A DNA stretch of 38,365 bases from Gammaproteobacteria bacterium. GTDB lineage: Bacteria > Pseudomonadota > Gammaproteobacteria > Pseudomonadales > Azotimanducaceae. Each line of letters starts with the position of its first letter. Position 1 is the first letter of the stretch. This document shows positions 25,401-33,874 of this stretch, in pieces. Under the pieces are notes generated by a model. That model saw only the letters and a list, made by a program, of their open reading frames with translations, had not been told where the DNA came from and did not search any database. Position numbers and translations under genes: made by a program. The DNA is taken from assembly GCA_009837725.1 (NCBI GenBank), contig VXSY01000110.1:1-38365 (forward strand). The letters are read 5' to 3'.

Positions 25401-26848
25401 GTTTTGGTGCCGGACTCCAGCAAGAGGTCCGTCGTTGCCCAGCTGCCCCCTCGGGACATTTGCAGCGGCTCTGTGAACAGGACTCGCACGGCAAGCGCCT
25501 CGCCACGACCATAGGTCGCGCCCAAGGGCCTCGACGCGATCGTCGCGGAATGCACAGCCGGCGGCGCGGTGTCTGGCTGGCTGCCGTCCATCGGTGCGTC
25601 GTGCCACTGATTGGCCTGGCTGTATTCCGTGCTCGCCGCGTTGCCGGCTCGGTCCTGAATGGACGGCCATTGCTCGGCGAGTCTCACCGGTCGAGCAAGT
25701 GGGCCCGCGCCAAAGAAGATCCTCCTCACGGTGTCTTGCGCCAGGACGTTGAAGCGAAACACGATGGAACGCTGCCGGCTCTCCGCCGCGGTTGCGGCTC
25801 TCTCCCCGCCGCCGCCCATCTGGGTGCTTTCCACCTGGGGCAATCCACCGACTGGCATGGCTGCAAATCCCGTGAGGTACACCTCCTCGTCGAAACTCAC
25901 CTCGATCTCGACCATGTCGCCTTCGCGGTACACGCTGCCAGACGGCGGCCTCGAAACCACACTGAGGCCAACGACTTGCGGACCGACGGCGTCAACGCGA
26001 TGGCGCCGCTGCCGGCCAGGTGCCGAGTAGTCCGTCTGCGCGACGTTGCCGTCGGCGTCGCGGATGCCCGCCCCGCCGGCAAGGCCGCTTTCCGGCAGCA
26101 CGACACCGCCGGCAGCAAGGTCGCCCTGCCAGATCCTCGTCGTGAACGTGAGTCTGTTGCTGCCGCTGCCGTCGCGATAGGGCGCCTCGCGGGCCTCGTT
26201 TCCGACTTCGATAGCGAGCGTGGGCAAGCCTTCGACGAACACGGGTTCGTCGAACTCCGCCGTCACCTCGATCACGTCGCCGCTGCTGTAGGTGTCGTCG
26301 ACGCCGGGGATGGAGGTAACGGACACCGAGACGATGCTTGGCGACCAGGCGCCCGCACCGTCCACCCGGTGTCCAGGTGCGTTGACGATGCCGTGGCCAC
26401 GAAGAGAGAGCGCAGCGGCGTCGCCGCCAGGCCCAGCGATGCTCCCGCCGGCGAGCTTGATTGCGCCGGCTTTGATGCTGATCCCGTCCGGATCGTTGTC
26501 GGCGGCGCGTACCGTGTAGCCGAAGTGCAGACGACTGCCACCGTGCATCCACATCGGTGCGCGGCGCGCGGTGCCGCCGACGTCGATCTCAAGCACGGGC
26601 GTCCCGGCAACCTCCACCAAGGCATCGAACCGCACCGTAACGCTGATGCGGTCGCCGGCGGAGTAAGTGGTGTCCAGCCCTGGGGTCGAGCCGATCGTGA
26701 CCTGCCGAACCTCGGCGGCGCCGGCCGCGGTGGCGAAGCAAATGGCCAACGCGAGAGCCGACAACCACAGAGGCCAAGGTCGCCAATTGCCAACCGTCTG
26801 CCAATGGCTACGTCCAGCGGCGAGGGCCCGCGTCCTCTTTGGATTCAT
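22407..26848 (-). pseudogene. Giant secreted Ig-like-repeat protein with pseudo-metallopeptidase C-terminus, frameshifted
   Basis: About 1480 codons from the ATG at 26848. A signal peptide (PLWLSALALAICFATAAGAA, about 29-48) is followed by about six beta-sandwich repeats of 110-150 residues, each opening with variants of TYSAGDRISVTVRFD, DTYSSGDVIEVTAEFDEPV or GTYGAGAVVSVVVRFSEPV (SwmB/Ig-like). The C-terminal third has VREVEVFQG, QSVVRVHVEH, then AFGLGWGMGLRSVPC and YYDLMSGCAPQHISTYSY. The last two match a zinc-metallopeptidase family of secreted Ig-repeat proteins, except that the HExxH ligands are replaced. Coding moves between frames near 23770-23790 at GGCCCC; both flanks are clearly coding. 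It ends at 22407. The frameshift makes it a probable pseudogene, or a sequencing error. Confidence 0.78.
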
Positions 26849-27015
26849 AGCGCTTGCCGCCTCCGCACGCCGAACAGGCTCGCAGAAGCCCGGGGCGGTG
26901 CAGTATAGCCGCGCCACACCGTACCCTCTAGTTTTTCCCCGAGGGCAAGCGCTCGTCATTGTGCCGTCGTTTGGTCTGGCTTCAGCCCGTCCCTTTTTGC
27001 AGCCCCGCACAGGCC

Positions 27016-27458
27016 TCAGCCTTGACGCAAGGGTCCGTCCCAAGCCGCCACACAAAACAACCAACAAAGGACATCGCGGCCCTTGGTGGTGAAGTCTCTC
27101 GCTCTGCCCGTCCCCACCACATTGCGGACGACTGGCTGGGCGTCCGGCACGACCAGCCGTCCGTTTTCGCGGCAGTACGTATGCCAAGCCACGGGCGTAA
27201 CGTGCTCGCACCGCCACGGCCTCAACGTTGGAACCGTCGGGTTTCGCCCGCACCAGACCGATACCACCTAGTCGTACACGTCCGAGCCAATACCGCCACG
27301 AGGGAATGCCGAATAGCGCACCTCGACGCCTCCTCTTCGACGTGGCCATGAAACTCGCGGCAGGAGCCGCAGGTGTCCGTGAACACGTCGATCACTACGT
27401 CGGCGTCATCGGGCCGGTAGGTGATCGTGGTCGCGGCATCGAGCGACTCTAGCTTGAG
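27016..27458 (-). pseudogene. Decayed DsbC/DsbG-like disulfide isomerase
   Basis: Minus-strand codons from 27458 read LDAATTITYRPDDADVVIDV then FTDTCGSCREFHGHV, the thioredoxin-fold active site of periplasmic disulfide isomerases (CxxC at 27360-27371). Homology then moves to another frame as VEVRYSAFPRGGIGSDVYD, reaches a TAG at 27268-27270, and resumes with VVSVWCGRNP. These three blocks are in the order of DsbC (active site, R-Y-x-A-F-P-R-x-G-x-x-S, then V-W-C). Beyond that the sequence drifts and ends at 27016. The N-terminal dimerisation domain is missing, and a stop lies just upstream. One frameshift, one stop and two truncations mark a dead gene. Confidence 0.75.
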
Positions 27459-27511
27459 CTAGGAGGTCGTCCTTCCGGTCACCGCTCGCACGGCTGTCCA
27501 TCGGCGATCCC

Positions 27512-27652
27512 ATGGCGGAAAACGAGTTTCGGACTCTCAGCGACTACGACCTCCGCAGGGAGGAGTTCCACAAGACCGTCAGTAGCGCGGTCGCCGCGTG
27601 GCCGATTCGCTACACACCAGAAGCGACAATTGCTTCCGCGTGTTTCGTGTAG
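27512..27652 (+). CDS. Possible 46-residue ORF
   Basis: The ATG at 27512 opens a short frame (MAENEFRTLSDYDLRREEFH at its start) ending at a TAG at 27650-27652. The composition is protein-like rather than Arg/Ala noise, with a charged N-terminal helix. There is no clear ribosome site and no homology that I recognise. It may be the N-terminal stub of a lost gene. Confidence 0.3.
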   Translation: MAENEFRTLSDYDLRREEFHKTVSSAVAAWPIRYTPEATIASACFV

Positions 27653-27703
27653 AAGATAAGGCCAGAAGACGCAAAACAAGCCTTCGGCTAGTCAGAGAAG
27701 AAT

Positions 27704-27757
27704 GTCGGGTGCTACCTTGCGGCGACACCCGACACACCTCGGGCTAGAAACTAGCCC
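27704..27757 (-). terminator. Two hairpins at the end of a small secreted-protein gene
   Basis: GGGCTAG (27741-27747) and CTAGCCC (27751-27757) form a perfect 7-bp stem with an AAA/TTT loop, and the stop codon of the minus-strand gene lies in the stem. Just beyond, GTCGGGTG (27704-27711) pairs with CACCCGAC (27726-27733). There is no strong T-tract, so termination is likely but not certain. Confidence 0.5.
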
Positions 27758-27999
27758 CAGCCGTCGTCGCCATCGTTCGGCGGGTCAGGATCATCGGGGC
27801 AAGTGGGCCCAACGCATTCGCCGGGGTTGGGTGCGTAGTCGCCATCGAAATCATCAGGGACCAACATGCACTCAGTACTCCCGGTCGACGGGTCGGTCCA
27901 GCAGACCAACTCGTCGCCGATGGCGTTACCACTCCAAAGCAGTAGAAATGCGAAGATCGCAGGAACACGGCGCAAGCGCCGGATCTTGTTTCCGCTCAT
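27751..27999 (-). CDS. Small secreted acidic protein
   Basis: 82 residues from the ATG at 27999, which follows GGAGG at a slightly long distance; an ATG at 28017 is the alternative. A clear signal peptide (RRLRRVPAIFAFLLLWSGNAIG) precedes a mature part of about 53 residues with three Cys (VCW, ECM and ECVGPTCP) and a strongly acidic tail, PDDPDPPNDGDDGW. Asp/Pro-rich tails of this kind can bind calcium, but no motif proves it. I do not recognise the family. It is flanked by decayed genes and ends in a hairpin containing its stop codon. Confidence 0.6.
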   Translation of the reverse strand: MSGNKIRRLRRVPAIFAFLLLWSGNAIGDELVCWTDPSTGSTECMLVPDDFDGDYAPNPGECVGPTCPDDPDPPNDGDDGWG

Positions 28000-28017
28000 A
28001 GTCTCAGGAACCTCCAT

Positions 28018-28604
28018 TAGGATTGTTAATTTCGCCCAATCGTGCTATGTGACCGCGATAAATGGCAACAGGGTGACCTGTTCGGATCGCATGCTGTCCA
28101 AAAGCGCTGCGCACAGCTAAGGGGCGATGCGCACCTTACGAGATACGATCGGTCTTGCGAGGGTTGCGTTAGGCTACGCCGTTTGTTAGTGGCACCCTTT
28201 TTTCCTCTCGATCTCCTAGAGCGTGCAATGCAAGTGCCCGTTGTACAGGTCGAGGGTGCCACGAGGCTCAGCGGCGGACTGTAGGTCGCGGGGGCGGGCC
28301 AACAGCGGATGTTCCAAACCAGCACGGTCCTGAAGCAGCCAGCGCGAAACCGTGGTGCCATCGATTGTCGGCGCTGAATCGAGACTGAGAGGTCCTATCG
28401 GAAGTTTGCAGGTCCGCGCCTTCACCGTAACACCACCAAAACGCGCGGGCCCTCGCTCGAACCTGGGTCGACGGCGGCGAGGCCCAGTTTCGAGAAACTC
28501 CTGCAAGGCGCGAGAACGCCCCTGCATGTCCTGTCGCCCCGGAAAGCACCAGTGGAACAGACTGCATCGAGCCTACAACGACACCGCCCCGGTCGAGTAC
28601 CGGC
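28018..28604. other. Non-coding stretch upstream of a transposase scrap
   Basis: About 590 bases with no gene that I can support. It includes the promoter side of the small secreted-protein gene. A minus-strand frame at 28216-28527 has a protein-like end (TIDGTTVSRWLLQDRAGLEH), but no start or known homology. Confidence 0.45.
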
Positions 28605-28766
28605 ACCTCTACCGCGGCAATCTCGCCGCGCCAACGTCAGCGGCAACTCGCCGGCTACCTCCGCTTCTTCAACACCGTCAGACCCCACCGAAGATTCGAC
28701 GGGCACCCCATGGAACCGTCAGGCCGCCGGACCCAACAGCGGTTCTCTTGCGTCCGCACAATGTAG
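28605..28766 (+). pseudogene. C-terminal fragment of a DDE (IS481-like) transposase
   Basis: Plus-strand codons read RQLAGYLRFFNTVRPHRRFD then GHPMEPSGRRTQQ, ending at a TAG (28764-28766). The Y-L-R-F-F-N-x-x-R-P-H-x-x-x-x-G-x-x-P pattern is the C-terminal end of rve-type transposases, most like IS481. The catalytic domain and both insertion-sequence ends are absent, so it is an old fragment. Confidence 0.65.
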
Positions 28767-28897
28767 CGAATGCTCCCGTCAAGGCGGTATGATTGGGGAA
28801 GTCCAAATGGCCTTCGGTTACCGACATTGCGATGATCGCAAGTGGACGGGGCTCTCGGCATGGACGAGGATGTTTTGGAGCGGGACAGGAGTAGCTC

Positions 28898-29590
28898 GTG
28901 GGATGGGAGATGTTCGCAACGCGCTCGGGATGCGGTTACTTGCGCAAGCGTAGATGGACCGTGGCTGGCGCAGTGCTCCTGGGGATGATGCTAGCCCAAG
29001 GATTCGGGACGTGGGCCACCGAGATTGAGGCTGACGAAGAGGTAGTGGTCAAGGCGCCGCCACTTGAAACGGATGCGGAAGCGGTCGCGAATCGGATGCT
29101 GGACACGTACCTCTCCAGGGAGCGAGGTCGTCGCCTGTACCTCCAACATCGCTACGCCGAGGCGGTTCCGTATCTTCTGGCGGCCGCGAAGCGGGGATTC
29201 AAGATGTCGCAAGCGAGGCTTGGCGAGATATACGTCCTCGGCCTCGACGACGTGCCCCAGGACATCGCGGCCGGGATGGGCTGGCTGGGCGTGGCCGCCT
29301 CCGGCACGACCATGCCGTCGATTCGCAATCGCTTCAAGGAACTGCGCTCGCATGTGCCACCACCGCTCCAGCCACGTCTCGAGACAATCGTCGCGGCCTT
29401 TGCGGCAAAGTACGGCAGCGAGGCAACCGGGGTAACGTGCACTCGCGACAAGCTGCTTGGCACGAATACGACCAAGCTGGACTGTTTCTTCGGCGACGAG
29501 TGGAAGTACGTGAGGTACTTCGGCGTTGACGCCGATGAATCACTTGATTCCATGGGGCTCGTCGGAACGCGTTTCGTGCGAGGCCGCTAG
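28898..29590 (+). CDS. Secreted Sel1-like repeat protein
   Basis: 230 residues. The GTG at 28898 follows AGGAG at ideal spacing. A signal peptide or anchor covers about 17-41 (RRWTVAGAVLLGMMLAQGFGTWA). The central part, YAEAVPYLLAAAKRGFKMSQ followed by ARLGEIYVLGLDDVPQDIAA and GMGWLGVAASG, is a Sel1-type helical repeat pair, a fold for protein-protein contacts. The C-terminal 70 residues (GVTCTRDKLL, DCFFGDEWKYVRYFG) are unassigned and carry two Cys. A periplasmic or surface adaptor role is inference. It is not in an operon with its neighbours. Confidence 0.75.
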   Translation: MGWEMFATRSGCGYLRKRRWTVAGAVLLGMMLAQGFGTWATEIEADEEVVVKAPPLETDAEAVANRMLDTYLSRERGRRLYLQHRYAEAVPYLLAAAKRGFKMSQARLGEIYVLGLDDVPQDIAAGMGWLGVAASGTTMPSIRNRFKELRSHVPPPLQPRLETIVAAFAAKYGSEATGVTCTRDKLLGTNTTKLDCFFGDEWKYVRYFGVDADESLDSMGLVGTRFVRGR

Positions 29591-29899
29591 TGCCGGCCTC
29601 GCCAGATCACCGCTGCGCGGGTGGTCGCCTGTGGGTCGAACTGCCAGTACTCGGTGACTACCTAGACGTTGGCAGAGGACTCGTTGATCCGACCGCTCGT
29701 GCACCTATGCCCACTACCTCGTCCGCTGACAGCGACGTGCCATCAGAGCGGTCTTCCTCATGCTTCGACTCTGCCTTCAACCTCTTCTTCTCCTTCGCTC
29801 GCCGACTCGCTCGCTGAGGCCCCGCACAAGGACCTCCTCAGTACGTAAAGCCCACATCGCCTGCAGTCACGTTCCCCTCCTCCCCGGCGTCCGTGCCGC
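29591..29899. other. Gap without a supported gene
   Basis: No gene seen. A highly charged minus-strand frame (around 29680-29826, with RRAKEKKRLKAESKHEEDR) has no start codon in reach and may be a decayed C-terminus. Confidence 0.4.
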
Positions 29900-30808
29900 C
29901 TATCCGGACTTGACGCGCTTGCCGATTTCATACGTCCTCGGCGAGTTCTGTCGCACCTGCTTCACGCCGCGCGCCTTCAGGAAGGGCCACAGCTCACTTG
30001 CGAGAAAGTGCCCGCAGCGCTGCGTGCTCTGTGCGGCGCCGTGCCCGGGCCAGTGACGCTTGATGACTGCCATCGCCTGCTGCGCCTTGAACGTACCGCT
30101 TAGCTCCGCCACAAGCCGGTCGGCAATCGCCTCGTTTTCCGGCTTCGCCGGCTTGCCCCTGGACCGCTTCGAGGCCGCGGCCTTCTTTGGTGCCGCCGAC
30201 TTCCCGGCCTTTCCTTTCGGTGCCGGCGGTCCTGCCGGTTCGTCGATCTCCCAGCGCATGTCTCCGGCGACAAACCGCGCCATGTCTACCGAGATTCCGC
30301 TGCCGTTGCCGACCGTGATCCACAGGAACGGCGACGGCCTGCGTTCCGCGGCCAGGCCCCGGATCTTCGAGAACAGGGCCGCGAAGTCACTGTCGTTGCT
30401 CACCACCGCGACGTGCGCGACGTCGCCGGTGACGTAGTCGCAGATCGCATCTACGGCGATCGCAATGTCGGCGGCATTCTTCGACGCCTGGCGCGTAAAC
30501 CGCTGGACACCGTGCACCCGTCGCCTCAGGCACTGGAACTCCGCCTCGCCCCACAGCTCCCACAGCTCGGCCTTCTCGGCAGGCACGTACAGGGAGAGCC
30601 TGCCTATCGGCGGGCAGTGCTCCGGCCATCGCCGCACAACCGCCGCGACGACCCGTTGCGCGGTCTCCAGGTCCGCCAAGTTCTCGATGTCCACGTAGAC
30701 CCCCGCGCGCAGCGCCGCAGGCTCGACCGGACCCGTCCCTTTCGTGCCTGACACCGAACCGCTTCCGGCGCTATCGCCTGCGTGGGCGGCGTTCTCCCCG
30801 CTCTTCAC
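29900..30808 (-). CDS. NYN (PIN-like) domain protein with basic linker and C-terminal helical domain
   Basis: About 302 residues from the GTG at 30808. The NYN ribonuclease-like domain spans about 35-190: AGVYVDIENLADL (first Asp), SKNAADIAIAVDAICD (second acidic cluster) and VAVVSNDSDFAALFSKIR (third acidic cluster), so the metal-binding acidic residues are complete. A linker of Lys/Ala/Pro (for example KGKAGKSAAPKKAAASKRSR) resembles histone H1-type nucleic-acid-binding tails. It leads to a C-terminal domain of about 75 residues (AIADRLVAELSGTFKAQQAM, FLASELWPFLKARGVKQV) that may be a winged helix of the OST-HTH kind. The frame is open to 30997, but that part looks non-coding. A role in RNA processing or defence is likely in general terms only. 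Confidence 0.75.
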   Translation of the reverse strand: MKSGENAAHAGDSAGSGSVSGTKGTGPVEPAALRAGVYVDIENLADLETAQRVVAAVVRRWPEHCPPIGRLSLYVPAEKAELWELWGEAEFQCLRRRVHGVQRFTRQASKNAADIAIAVDAICDYVTGDVAHVAVVSNDSDFAALFSKIRGLAAERRPSPFLWITVGNGSGISVDMARFVAGDMRWEIDEPAGPPAPKGKAGKSAAPKKAAASKRSRGKPAKPENEAIADRLVAELSGTFKAQQAMAVIKRHWPGHGAAQSTQRCGHFLASELWPFLKARGVKQVRQNSPRTYEIGKRVKSG

Positions 30809-31197
30809 GCCGGACCGTCGTCGGACTCGCCCGCTTCCAGAGCTGCCACCGCCGATGCGCTCACCTTGTCGCAACCGTCCTGCGGCACGGCCACCCGGAG
30901 CCACCGTCAGCGAGCCCCGCAGGCACCCCGGGGCCTGACTTCCGCTGAGGTGCCCATTCCAAAAACCGCGTGCGGTCGACCCGCTGCAGGCGGGCACCCT
31001 TCGAATTCACAAGCGGCCGGTTGTCCGGCTGCTTCCTCTCCCTAGACAAATCCGTTCTCCATCCGTAGTTTTCGACCATCCCTCCCCGGCGAATTGAGGA
31101 TCGTGGACTGTGCACGACCCTCAAGGGCCGGACCCTTGCCGGCCGCCCAAATCATTCTCCAGGCGGCGTGAGCCAGTTCTTAAAATACTATTGCACG

Positions 31198-31527
31198 ATG
31201 CCTGCCACCGACACCTGCCCGGAATGCGGTCAGCGCTTCAGCGACCCGCTCTACTCCCTGACCACGGGGGAGCCCGTCAACCCGCACGAATGCGAAGGCA
31301 AGATCATCGTATGCAACTGCGGCGTCCTGCTCGCCGTCGCCGGATTCGACGCCGATGACCGCCGCTTCCTCCGCGTTGCCACCGAAGGCGACCTCGAAGC
31401 GCAGTCGATCAACGACCGCCGGCGCTTCAAGGTGGCAAGCCGAGTGATCCCGCAGGCATCGGACGGACTCACGGCGATGCAGCTGCACGCGCTCATCACC
31501 GACGCGTTCGACGACGCCGGGATATGA
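31198..31527 (+). CDS. Small zinc-ribbon-like hypothetical protein
   Basis: 109 residues from the ATG at 31198; a GTG at 31168 with a better upstream AGGCGG is an alternative. The N-terminus has CPECGQRF and later HECEGKIIVCNCGVLLAV, a set of Cys pairs that could hold one zinc. The C-terminal part is charged and helical (EAQSINDRRRFKVASRVIPQ). I do not recognise the family. It is followed 128 bases later by the RRM gene in the same direction. Confidence 0.55.
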   Translation: MPATDTCPECGQRFSDPLYSLTTGEPVNPHECEGKIIVCNCGVLLAVAGFDADDRRFLRVATEGDLEAQSINDRRRFKVASRVIPQASDGLTAMQLHALITDAFDDAGI

Positions 31528-31655
31528 AGGACCACGGCACCGCACGTTGCCGTCCGCCATCCCTGGCGCGCCAGAAAACTGACTCCGCGTCGCGGCGGCC
31601 TGTGAAGTCCCCTACACTGGACGACCTTTCTGCCATCCCATCACTGGAGCGCCCC

Positions 31656-31932
31656 TTGGACATCTACGTCGGCAACCTGCCCTACGACACCACCGAAGAC
31701 GACCTGCACAGCCACTTCGCCCCTCATGCCGAGGTCGCCTCCGTGCGCCTGGTCACCGACCGCGACACGGGGGAGGCCGCGGGGCTTCGCCTTCGTCACC
31801 ATCGAGTCCGACAGCGCCTCCCGGAACGCCATCCGCACGCTCGACGGCCAGCCGATGGACGGTCGCCCCCTGCGCATCAACGAGGCGCAGGAGCGCCGTC
31901 CGGCACGTTCGCTGGGACGGGACCGACGCTGA
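31656..31932 (+). pseudogene. RNA-recognition-motif (RRM) protein, frameshifted in a G-run
   Basis: Starts at a TTG (31656) placed six bases after GGAG, as DIYVGNLPYDTTEDDLHSHF, which contains RNP2 (IYVGNLP). RNP1 (RGFAFVTI) lies in another frame after five G at 31769-31773. Removing one G restores DRDTGRPRGFAFVTIESDSA, then MDGRPLRINEAQERRP and a stop at 31932, giving a normal RRM protein of about 91 residues. Small single-RRM proteins bind RNA and are often cold-induced. The extra G could be a true loss, phase variation or a sequencing error. Confidence 0.82.
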
Positions 31933-31935
31933 CCT

Positions 31936-32366
31936 CTACCCGAACCGGTTCCCACCGTTCACCACGCCCCGAAAGCCTGCAAATGACCCCTCCCGCCCAT
32001 GGCCTCCATGGGGGGATGACCCGTCCCACCCATCAAGAACTGGGTTCGCCATCCCACGCCGCCGGTACTCCTCGGGAATCAGCTTCCCAACATAGCGGCG
32101 GGCGATATCGTCGGCCAACTGCCTCCGTCAAACTCGAAACGTCCTGGTTCCCTCCCGGACGGCTTCCACCGATGTACCGCGAACACCCCCTTGCAGACAC
32201 CGTCCACAACGCCAACGACGCAATCTGCCTCTTGCGCCCGGGCCGGGTCAATCCTCCACGCCTAGCGAACAGCCTCGTAGAGGCTTCCCTCCCTGTCCAC
32301 GATCGTTTGCGCACGTACCTTGATGTAGAGGAGCCTATGGCTCGGATGCAGCACCATGGTCTCCAT
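31936..32366 (-). pseudogene. Decayed small GIY-YIG-like (LEM-3-like) gene
   Basis: The ATG at 32366, after GAGGGA, begins METMVLHPSHRLLYIKVRAQ then LYEAVR, followed by a TAG at 32262-32264. Directly after the stop the same frame continues AWRIDPARAQEADCVVGVVD, GVCKGVFAVHRWKPSG and GRFEFDGG, then near 32112-32118 it shifts to QLADDIARRYVGKLIPEEYR and RGMANPVLDGW. The blocks R-x-x-W-R, A-D-x-V-x-x-V-x-x-G, R-W-x-P, R-x-x-F-x-G, R-Y-V-G-K and N-P form a domain I associate with LEM-3-like GIY-YIG proteins. That assignment is from memory; the disrupted coding itself is directly visible. Confidence 0.65.
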
Positions 32367-32941
32367 GCGGATTCCCTCAACTGGACGGCAAGCTGGAACA
32401 CCGATGATCCCACGGTCCCGCGACAAGCTCGCTCGGGTCGTCAACCCCAACCCATGGCGTCTCGGACGCGAGACCGCTGACCCTACGAGCCCACCGAAGC
32501 AGTCCGATTCCCGGTAGCCGGCCACGCTCCACCTCCGCGAAGCCATCCCGACGGCGGGCAGGCACCCAAACCTGACACGCGACGACCGGCTGCAACACCG
32601 CTCGGGATGCCGAGCACGGATTCCTCCCAGATCGGCGATGCCACTTTGCCGGCAATGTCCCCGCTCTGTACCCATCCCTACCTATGCGCCGGCTTGTCAG
32701 TTTCGGCGGGAGGGCTCGAGTTCGTCGAGGCTGTCTGGCCCAACTACGGGCTCCCGCGCCTCCGCCGCTCCGCCCTCCGCCCCATCCGCTTCTCTGAGCC
32801 TATACTCCACCAGCGCCACCATAGGTGGTAGGAACGCGAAGATTTCGGACAAAGCGTATTTGGAATAACGTCAGTGATTTACGCTCGAAATGCCCGGAGT
32901 AAGCCCGTCTCCTGCGAACCGCGCACTACGGCGCTTCTCTC
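32367..32941. other. Gap of about 575 bases without a supported gene
   Basis: No convincing coding frame on either strand; frames are Arg/Ser/Pro-rich and lack motifs. It separates the decayed accessory genes from hemF. Confidence 0.55.
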
Positions 32942-33874
32942 CTAGTCCGGACCATCGCCTCCCAACCAATCCCGCGCTCGCAGGAATCCCTTGAGCGCCG
33001 CCTCCGGCGAACCCTCCTCCGGCCGGTGGTCGTGCACCCAGGCCGCTCGAGGTGGCAGCGATGCCAGCACCGACTCCACCCGGCGCCCCGATTGCAGGCC
33101 ATAGCGCGTGCCGCGGTCCAGGGCAAGGTTGAACTCCGCGTAGCGCCCCCGCCGGATGAGCTGCCAACGCTCCTCGCGCTCGCCCCACGGCGTGTCGAGC
33201 CGACGCCGCAAGATCGGCAGGTATGCATCGACAAAAGCGTTGCCGATGGCCTTGGCAAGCGCAAAGCTGGCTTCGAATCCGCCCTCGCGCCAGTCGTCGA
33301 AGAAGAGGCCGCCGACGCCGCGGGTTTCGCCACGGTGCGGCAGGTAGAAGTACTCGTCGCACGCTTGCTTCATCGCCTCGTAGTGCTCGCCGGCAGCATC
33401 CCGGGCCACCCGGTGCCAATGGAGCACATCCGCAAGGAAGGCGTAACAGGGCGTCAGGTCGAACCCGCCGCCGAAGTGCCAGTGCGCCCCCGCCGTTGAA
33501 GCATCGCCTGTATCGACAAGGAAAAACCGAAGGTTCATGTGTGCGGTGGGCGCGTACGGGGTGCGCGGATGCACGATGACCGAAACCGCAACCGCCTGAA
33601 ACGGCCGTCCCGCCAGATGTGGATTGCGTTCCGTGGCAGCCGGCGGCAGGGCGGCGCCAACGCTGTGGGTGAATTGCACGGCTGCCTTCTCCAGGCGTTC
33701 GCCGCCTTGCAGGACTCGGGGTCGGGACTTCCCGCCACCCGGGAGCCCTAGCTCTTCGCCGATGAACTTCGCGGCGCCGTCGACGGCCTCAAGGTCGCGA
33801 ACGAGCCCGGTCTGCAAGCCTTGGAGGAAGGCGCGCACCGGCGCGATGTCCGGTGGGGCAGGGCGCAGGCTCAT
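32942..33874 (-). CDS. hemF: Oxygen-dependent coproporphyrinogen III oxidase
   Basis: Cytoplasmic haem-synthesis enzyme that decarboxylates two propionates of coproporphyrinogen III with O2, giving protoporphyrinogen IX. 310 residues, normal length. Signatures are HMNLRFF, HFGGGFDLTPCYAF near 132-145 (active-site region), CDEYFYLPHRGETRGVGGLF and RRGRYAEFNLALDRGTRYGL near 242-261. Its ATG overlaps the stop of the CoA-transferase gene (ATGA), so the two are translationally coupled although the pathways differ. Its presence implies an aerobic or facultative organism. Confidence 0.97.
   Translation of the reverse strand: MSLRPAPPDIAPVRAFLQGLQTGLVRDLEAVDGAAKFIGEELGLPGGGKSRPRVLQGGERLEKAAVQFTHSVGAALPPAATERNPHLAGRPFQAVAVSVIVHPRTPYAPTAHMNLRFFLVDTGDASTAGAHWHFGGGFDLTPCYAFLADVLHWHRVARDAAGEHYEAMKQACDEYFYLPHRGETRGVGGLFFDDWREGGFEASFALAKAIGNAFVDAYLPILRRRLDTPWGEREERWQLIRRGRYAEFNLALDRGTRYGLQSGRRVESVLASLPPRAAWVHDHRPEEGSPEAALKGFLRARDWLGGDGPD

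Noticed and set aside
24671-26908. Plus-strand open frame of 745 codons over the Ig-repeat protein
   Set aside because: The opposite strand has a signal peptide and regular beta-sandwich repeats. The length here comes from high G+C content.
31524-32480. Plus-strand open frame of 318 codons spanning the RRM region
   Set aside because: It contains the RRM N-terminus only because of the G-run frameshift; the remainder is antisense to a decayed gene and non-coding.
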